DNA from: Chloroflexaceae bacterium
Lineage (GTDB): Bacteria > Chloroflexota > Chloroflexia > Chloroflexales > Chloroflexaceae
NCBI GenBank assembly: GCA_026417815.1
Contig: JAOACN010000312.1
Location: forward strand, 1-10,375
Direction of reading: 5' to 3'
Length of the DNA stretch: 10,375 bases
Shown here: positions 7,659-10,375 of the stretch, piece after piece
Layout of the letters: every line of letters starts with the position of its first letter
Numbering within the stretch: the stretch's first letter is position 1
Made by a program: the position numbers and the translations under genes
Notes under the pieces: generated by a model
What the model was told of the DNA's origin: nothing
Database searches by the model: none
Seen by the model: the letters and a program-made list of their open reading frames with translations, nothing else

Positions 7659-8623
7659 CGAACCGCGACCGCGGGCGCGGCCCGCAACAGCCACCCCTGC
7701 CCAAACCCTACGACTTCGTGCCGCTGCCAGCAGGTAAACCGCAGCGCCAGCCGCCCGCCGGTCATCACCGCTACCAGCCCGGCGCCCTCAGCGGCACGCT
7801 CCAGGCGGTCATCGTAGCCCGCTCGCCGGTGCACGTCGCCTCGGGCATTCTGGAGCAGGTTCCGGGCGATCGGCAGTATCCCCTGGTCAAGGGGCACTTC
7901 CGCACCGGCGGCGTTCCGGCCATTCCGGCCACCTCGCTCAAAGGCTGCGTCCGCAGCATTGTGGAGGCCATCAGCCGTTCGGCGGTACAGGTCACCCGTG
8001 CCCAGGCCCTGCCGAACGACTATCGTCCGCCCCGTTCCGCCGAGGAACTGGACGTGGCCCAGCGCATCTTCGGCGCGCTGGGGTACCAGGGCCTGGCCCG
8101 CTTCGCCGACGCGCCGCTGCGGGAGGGGAAGGTGATCACCGTGCCCACGCCGCAACTCTTCCGCCCGCGCCCCGAGGCCATGGACGCCTACTTCGACGGG
8201 CGCACCCCGCGGGGGCGCAAGTTCTACATGCACGGCAAACTGGCAAAGGGCAACCTGCCCCTGGAAGCCTGCGACGTGGGGAGCCGCTTCGACCTGCGCC
8301 TGGACTTCAGCAACCTGACGCCGGGCGAACTGGGGCTGATCCTGATCGCCCTGGGTCTGGGCGAGCCGCGGCTATGGCCCAAGCTCGGCGGCGGCAAACC
8401 GGCCTGCCTGGGAACGATCGAGGTGCTTGAGCCGCGCCTGACGCGCGATGACCCTCAGGCGCGCTACGCCGACTTCGACGCCGGCGCCGCGCCGCTCGAC
8501 GTCGCACCCCTGATTGCCGCTGCCCGTGAGGAAGGACTGGCGCTTGAGCCGCAACTCAAGCGTCTGGCCGAGACGCTGCGCTGGCCGCGGGAGGATCGAG
8601 AGTGCCCGGATAGGAGTTATTGA
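7655..8623 (+). CDS. Divergent Cas7/RAMP subunit, copy 4, lacking the catalytic Asp
   Basis: Using the ATG at 7655 gives 322 residues. That ATG overlaps the previous stop as ATGA and has GAGG at 7644-7647. An upstream in-frame start would lie deep inside csx19 and add unlike, low-quality sequence. The first 45 residues are rich in Pro, Gln and Arg and probably disordered. RAMP features follow: LSGTLQAVIVARSPVHVASG (45-64), VPAIPATSLKGCVRSIVEAI (87-106) and a glycine loop PKLGGGKPACLGTIEV (242-257). Where the other three Cas7 proteins carry the cleavage Asp, five residues before the conserved Arg (Arg83 here), this one has Val78. A block TPRGRKFYMHGKL (184-196) recalls the RGRKFY motif of the TIGR03986-type RAMP family. 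It is likely the non-cutting terminal Cas7, equivalent to Cas7-insertion of III-Dv or Cas7.4 of III-E. Confidence 0.85.
   Translation: MTNRDRGRGPQQPPLPKPYDFVPLPAGKPQRQPPAGHHRYQPGALSGTLQAVIVARSPVHVASGILEQVPGDRQYPLVKGHFRTGGVPAIPATSLKGCVRSIVEAISRSAVQVTRAQALPNDYRPPRSAEELDVAQRIFGALGYQGLARFADAPLREGKVITVPTPQLFRPRPEAMDAYFDGRTPRGRKFYMHGKLAKGNLPLEACDVGSRFDLRLDFSNLTPGELGLILIALGLGEPRLWPKLGGGKPACLGTIEVLEPRLTRDDPQARYADFDAGAAPLDVAPLIAAAREEGLALEPQLKRLAETLRWPREDRECPDRSY
8612..8616 (+). promoter_or_regulatory. Ribosome binding site for the last operon gene
   Basis: AGGAG lies 6 nt before the ATG at 8623, within the end of the preceding cas7. It supports ATG 8623 (TGATG overlap with the cas7 stop) over the TTG at 8620, which would be only 3 nt from this site. 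Confidence 0.6.
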
Positions 8624-9324
8624 TGCCAGGTACAATTAACCAGAAAGCCGCTACAATCTCCTTCTCTACCGCCGAACTCCTCGCCGCCGATCTGGCGGGG
8701 GCCGGGGTTGACCCCAACGAGGCCCAGAAGGCCCTGGCCTACCTGCGCAGCAAGCGCGATCCGAAGGCCTTCTTCGACTATTTGCAGGCCATCGTCACTA
8801 ACGGCCGGGCGGTGATCCGCTTGGGCCAGACCCTCGACTACTACCGCAACCTGCAGGGCGCCTGCCAGCGCCACCTGCGCGGCATGGCCTACGAGGAGAT
8901 GGCGCTGACCCTGGGGTGGGCGCTGCGGTTGCTGCGCTACTACCGCGCCGTGCCCTGGGCCGCCAAAGAGAAGGCCGCCGAGCCACGCGCGCCGGGCCAG
9001 GCCTCGCAGCAGGCAGCCGCCGCCAACACGGTCGCGGCAACGGGCGCGCGTCCGCAGCCCGCGCCTCCTGCCGCCCCTGCCCGTGAGCTTCCGGCGGTCG
9101 GGGCGACCTTTACCGGCAAAGTGATTGATGGCGACGATCAGTTCTTCGCGATCGAGGTGCCGGGCTTCAAGCCCGAACAGGTTTTTGCGGCGCTGAAAGT
9201 CGAGCCAGGGGTGCCGAAGTACCGCGTCGGCAAGGACAGCGCGAAGGTCGAGGTCACCGGCATCCGCGAGACCAGAACGGGCAAAACCGTCCTCGATGTG
9301 CGCCGCCCGGCCAAGCAGGGATAG
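8623..9324 (+). CDS. Unrecognised two-domain protein, helical N-terminus plus OB/S1-like C-terminus, last gene of the III-D operon
   Basis: I do not recognise this 233-residue protein as a named Cas family. Residues 30-112 look all-helical and amphipathic, with DPKAFFDYLQAIV (46-58), LGQTLDYYRNLQGAC (67-81) and ALTLGWALRLLRYYRAVP (94-111). The helices have the size of a small-subunit (Cas11-like) bundle, but no clear motif proves that. Residues 116-158 are an Ala/Pro/Gln-rich linker. Residues 159-229 look like a five-strand OB or S1-type RNA-binding barrel, opening with VGATFTGKVIDG, then FFAIEVPGF (174-182), RVGKDSAKVEVTGI (201-214), and ending LDVRRP. No signal peptide or membrane segment is seen. 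The start shares one base with the stop of the fourth cas7, so it is co-translated with the complex and may be an RNA-binding accessory subunit or a second small subunit. The role is inferred from context only. Confidence 0.85.
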   Translation: MPGTINQKAATISFSTAELLAADLAGAGVDPNEAQKALAYLRSKRDPKAFFDYLQAIVTNGRAVIRLGQTLDYYRNLQGACQRHLRGMAYEEMALTLGWALRLLRYYRAVPWAAKEKAAEPRAPGQASQQAAAANTVAATGARPQPAPPAAPARELPAVGATFTGKVIDGDDQFFAIEVPGFKPEQVFAALKVEPGVPKYRVGKDSAKVEVTGIRETRTGKTVLDVRRPAKQG

Positions 9325-9338
9325 GGGAGGTTTCAGTT

Positions 9339-9352
9339 CCGGGCGTTCCCGG
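9339..9352 (+). terminator. Weak hairpin after the operon's last gene
   Basis: CCGGG (9339-9343) and CCCGG (9348-9352) form a 5-bp stem with a CGTT loop, 14 nt after the stop codon. It is not followed by a run of T, so it is a poor intrinsic terminator. It could contribute to transcript end formation together with the G-rich repeat just downstream. Confidence 0.25.
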
Positions 9353-9385
9353 TTGAGCGTTGCTCTATCTTCCCCTGTAGCTGGC

Positions 9386-9449
9386 GTGTGGAGGTGGGGA
9401 GGTGGGGAGGTGTGGGGGTGTGGAGGTGTGGAGGTGTGAAGGGGTGGAG
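9386..9449 (+). repeat. G-rich tandem repeat, eight 8-bp units
   Basis: The stretch divides exactly into eight 8-bp units of consensus GTGTGGAG. The variants are GTGGGGAG (twice), GTGTGGGG, GTGTGAAG and GGGTGGAG; three units match the consensus perfectly. The plus strand contains almost no C, so it could form G-quadruplex-like structures in single-stranded DNA or in nascent RNA. The same motif (TGTGGAGGTGT) is found at positions 1-11 of the window, on the other side of the cas locus. The complementary strand reads as a His/Pro/Ser/Thr-rich peptide, which is a by-product of the repeat. Confidence 0.9.
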
Positions 9450-9701
9450 GGAAAGGCCAGATTATCAGGCGGGTTTGAAGCGCGCTATGCAGAAAAGAGT
9501 CTGGCGCTTCAACCGGGTTGCCGCTGGCGCTCAGCAATGGTACGATTAACAACCAGTCGAACGTGATGCGCCTGAAATAGAGATCCGCTCGCGATGCACC
9601 GATCAGCGATCCCAAATAAACCACTCACATCCTATATGCTGTTCCTCTCAGCAACCTCCCGTTTCTTCCCGGTGTTGGGCGGCTGAGCGCAGGTATGAGC
9701 T
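9450..9701. other. Intergenic stretch with one hairpin, no supportable gene
   Basis: Together with the repeat at 9386-9449 this forms a gap of about 377 nt between the operon end and the next coding region. It holds a 9-bp perfect inverted repeat, TTGAAGCGC (9475-9483) and GCGCTTCAA (9504-9512), separated by 20 nt. No start codon with a good ribosome site leads to a plausible protein on either strand. The long minus-strand frame crossing it is explained by the Pro-rich complement of the G-rich repeat and the antisense of the last operon gene. Confidence 0.6.
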
Positions 9702-9785
9702 ATGGTTGATCGAACTCAGGGTCAGGCAATTAATGCCATTATCCGGGCCATTGTTGAACGGCTGGTTTACGGATTATCAGCCTGA
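9702..9785 (+). pseudogene. Out-of-frame N-terminal fragment of the nucleotidyltransferase gene
   Basis: ATG at 9702 opens a 27-codon frame whose sequence includes QAINAIIRAIVERLV (residues 8-22), the amphipathic first helix usual just before the catalytic strand in MNT-type nucleotidyltransferases. It then runs into TGA at 9783-9785. The rest of the protein continues one base over in the frame of the following entry, from TDYQPERIVLFGS on. Removing one base near 9768-9770 would join the two into a normal-looking N-terminus. An AGG at 9691-9693 lies 8 nt upstream. This suggests a one-base insertion, either a real mutation or a sequencing/assembly error. Confidence 0.6.
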
Positions 9786-10047
9786 GCGCATCGTCTTGTT
9801 CGGTTCATTTGCCGCCGGTGAACCAGATGCGGATAGCGATATCGATCTGCTGATCATCAAAACAACCACCGAATCTCCGTTGGAACGGCGCGTTCGGGTA
9901 CGCCGGTTGGTTGCCGATCCAGAACGGCGCGTTCTTTTCTCTCCACTGGTACTGACCCCTGAGGCACTGGAGCGGCGACTGGCGCTGGGTGATCCGTTCT
10001 ATCAAGACATTCTCGTGCGCGGCAAGACCCTTTATGTCCACAACTGA
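9706..10047 (+). CDS. MNT-type minimal nucleotidyltransferase domain protein, probably frameshifted at its N-terminus
   Basis: The frame encodes up to 113 residues from a TTG; an ATG at 9733 would give 104. It contains the MNT-type nucleotidyltransferase core: YQPERIVLFGSFAAGEPDAD followed by SDIDLLII. This is the GS-F-x-x-G plus D-x-D signature in which the two Asp residues bind metal and the Gly-Ser holds the nucleotide. Such proteins usually pair with a HEPN-domain RNase and neutralise it by adenylylation. No HEPN gene follows here; a palindromic repeat begins on the last base of the stop codon. The first 23 or so residues (MIELRVRQLMPLSGPLLNGW) do not look like the family. The expected N-terminal helix is found in the neighbouring frame from ATG 9702, so the native gene is probably 9702-10047 with one extra base. 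The catalytic core itself is intact. Confidence 0.75.
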   Translation: MIELRVRQLMPLSGPLLNGWFTDYQPERIVLFGSFAAGEPDADSDIDLLIIKTTTESPLERRVRVRRLVADPERRVLFSPLVLTPEALERRLALGDPFYQDILVRGKTLYVHN

Positions 10048-10188
10048 GTAGTCTGTGCATTGAGTTTTCCGGTATTTCGCTCGCCCTGTCATGCTGAGCG
10101 AAGCGAAGCATCTTCCGCCTCCCGGTGCGGTAGACCCCTCGCTCCGCTCGGGGTGACAGACACCGGGAAACTTCCTTTACAGACTACT
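10047..10188. repeat. Long imperfect palindrome, MITE/REP-like element
   Basis: Outer arms are AGTAGTCTGT (10047-10056) and ACAGACTACT (10179-10188), perfect inverted repeats of 10 bp. Next inward, AGTTTTCCGG (10063-10072) pairs with CCGGGAAACT (10163-10172) with one mismatch. The inner part, from CTGTCATGCTGAGCG (10086-10100) to the complementary arm ending in GGGGTGACAG (10150-10159), forms a second stem of about 20 bp with a few mismatches. The inner segment resembles the dispersed TGTCATxCTGAGCGAAGCGAAG palindromes seen between genes in many bacteria. ACTGAG occurs at both outer ends (10043-10048 and 10186-10191) and could be a target duplication. No transposase is encoded inside, so if mobile it would move in trans. 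Confidence 0.75.
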
Positions 10189-10219
10189 GAGCACTCTGTG
10201 AACGAAGGTTTTCGGCAAC

Positions 10220-10258
10220 TCCGCCCCCTCCCCACCCCTCCCCCAGTTTAGGGGCGGA
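10220..10258. repeat. C-rich hairpin
   Basis: TCCGCCCC (10220-10227) and GGGGCGGA (10251-10258) form an 8-bp perfect stem enclosing a loop made mostly of C runs (CCTCCCCACCCCTCCCCC, within 10226-10245). It resembles the C-rich/G-rich intergenic palindromes common in Chloroflexota genomes. There is no T-tract, so it is not a classic intrinsic terminator, though it might stop transcription from either side. Confidence 0.6.
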
Positions 10259-10273
10259 CAGAACAGGTGTGTC

Positions 10274-10375
10274 ATGCTCATTGGCTTAGGCCGCGTGCCG
10301 CAGGTGCTCGCGCTTGCCGACCCGCCCGGTCATGCATACCGGGTCAGCCGCAGGCCGGGCGGTCTGCCAGCACTC
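10274..10375 (+). CDS. Possible start of an unidentified gene cut by the window edge
   Basis: ATG at 10274 opens 34 codons without a stop to the edge, beginning MLIGLGRVPQVLALADPP. The upstream ribosome site is poor (AGG at 10265-10267). The opposite strand is also open from the edge to a stop at 10286-10288, so coding direction cannot be decided. The same bases hold inverted repeats: CCCGGT (10325-10330) with ACCGGG (10338-10343), and GACCCGCCCGG (10319-10329) with CCGGGCGGTC (10355-10364). It could therefore instead be a structured intergenic region or an element end. No family is recognised. Confidence 0.2.
   Translation, partial: MLIGLGRVPQVLALADPPGHAYRVSRRPGGLPAL

Noticed and set aside
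9386..9449. Could the G-rich repeat be a CRISPR array?
   Set aside because: Units are 8 bp and directly adjacent with no unique spacers; CRISPR repeats are about 28-37 bp with spacers of similar size.
8617..9624. Minus-strand open frame of about 335 codons across the operon end and intergenic gap
   Set aside because: Its middle is a His/Pro/Ser/Thr-rich stretch produced by the complement of the G-rich repeat, and the rest is antisense to the last operon gene.

Overview
The window is a GC-rich bacterial accessory region dominated by one compact, plus-strand type III CRISPR-Cas effector operon (788-9324). The high GC, the type III-D gene set, the G-rich 8-bp repeats and the dispersed palindromes between genes suggest a filamentous Chloroflexota (Chloroflexus/Roseiflexus-like) genome. 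That placement is an inference, since no taxonomic marker gene is present.

Layout. Positions 182-780 carry a DUF433/DUF5615 toxin-antitoxin-type pair with less GC-rich sequence, ending only 7 nt before cas10. Positions 788-8623 encode cas10, a Cas7 (Csm3-like), Csx10 (the Cas5 of III-D), the small subunit Cas11, two more Cas7 proteins, a Csx19-like protein and a fourth, divergent Cas7. The last gene (8623-9324) is an unrecognised two-domain protein: a helical N-terminus, an Ala/Pro-rich linker and an OB/S1-like C-terminus. Most junctions overlap by 1-8 nt (TAATG, ATGA, TGATG), so translation is probably coupled and expression is as one unit.

Function. The Cas7 proteins, Csx10, Cas11 and Cas10 should form an RNA-guided complex. 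Cas10 has an intact GGDD cyclase palm but no HD nuclease domain. This predicts RNA cleavage by Cas7 plus cyclic-oligoadenylate signalling, without Cas10-borne DNase activity. Three Cas7 proteins keep the Asp that aligns with the Csm3 cleavage residue and the fourth lacks it. The gene order matches, unfused, the order of modules in the fused III-Dv complex and, minus Csx10 and Csx19, in the single-protein III-E effector. No CRISPR array, cas1, cas2, cas6 or CARF effector is visible, so these must lie elsewhere.

Downstream (9325-10375) is repeat-rich: a G-rich tandem repeat of eight 8-bp units (its motif also occurs at the first bases of the window), a MNT-type nucleotidyltransferase gene whose N-terminal helix is in another reading frame (apparent frameshift), a roughly 142-bp imperfect palindrome abutting its stop codon, a C-rich hairpin, and an open frame running off the right edge.
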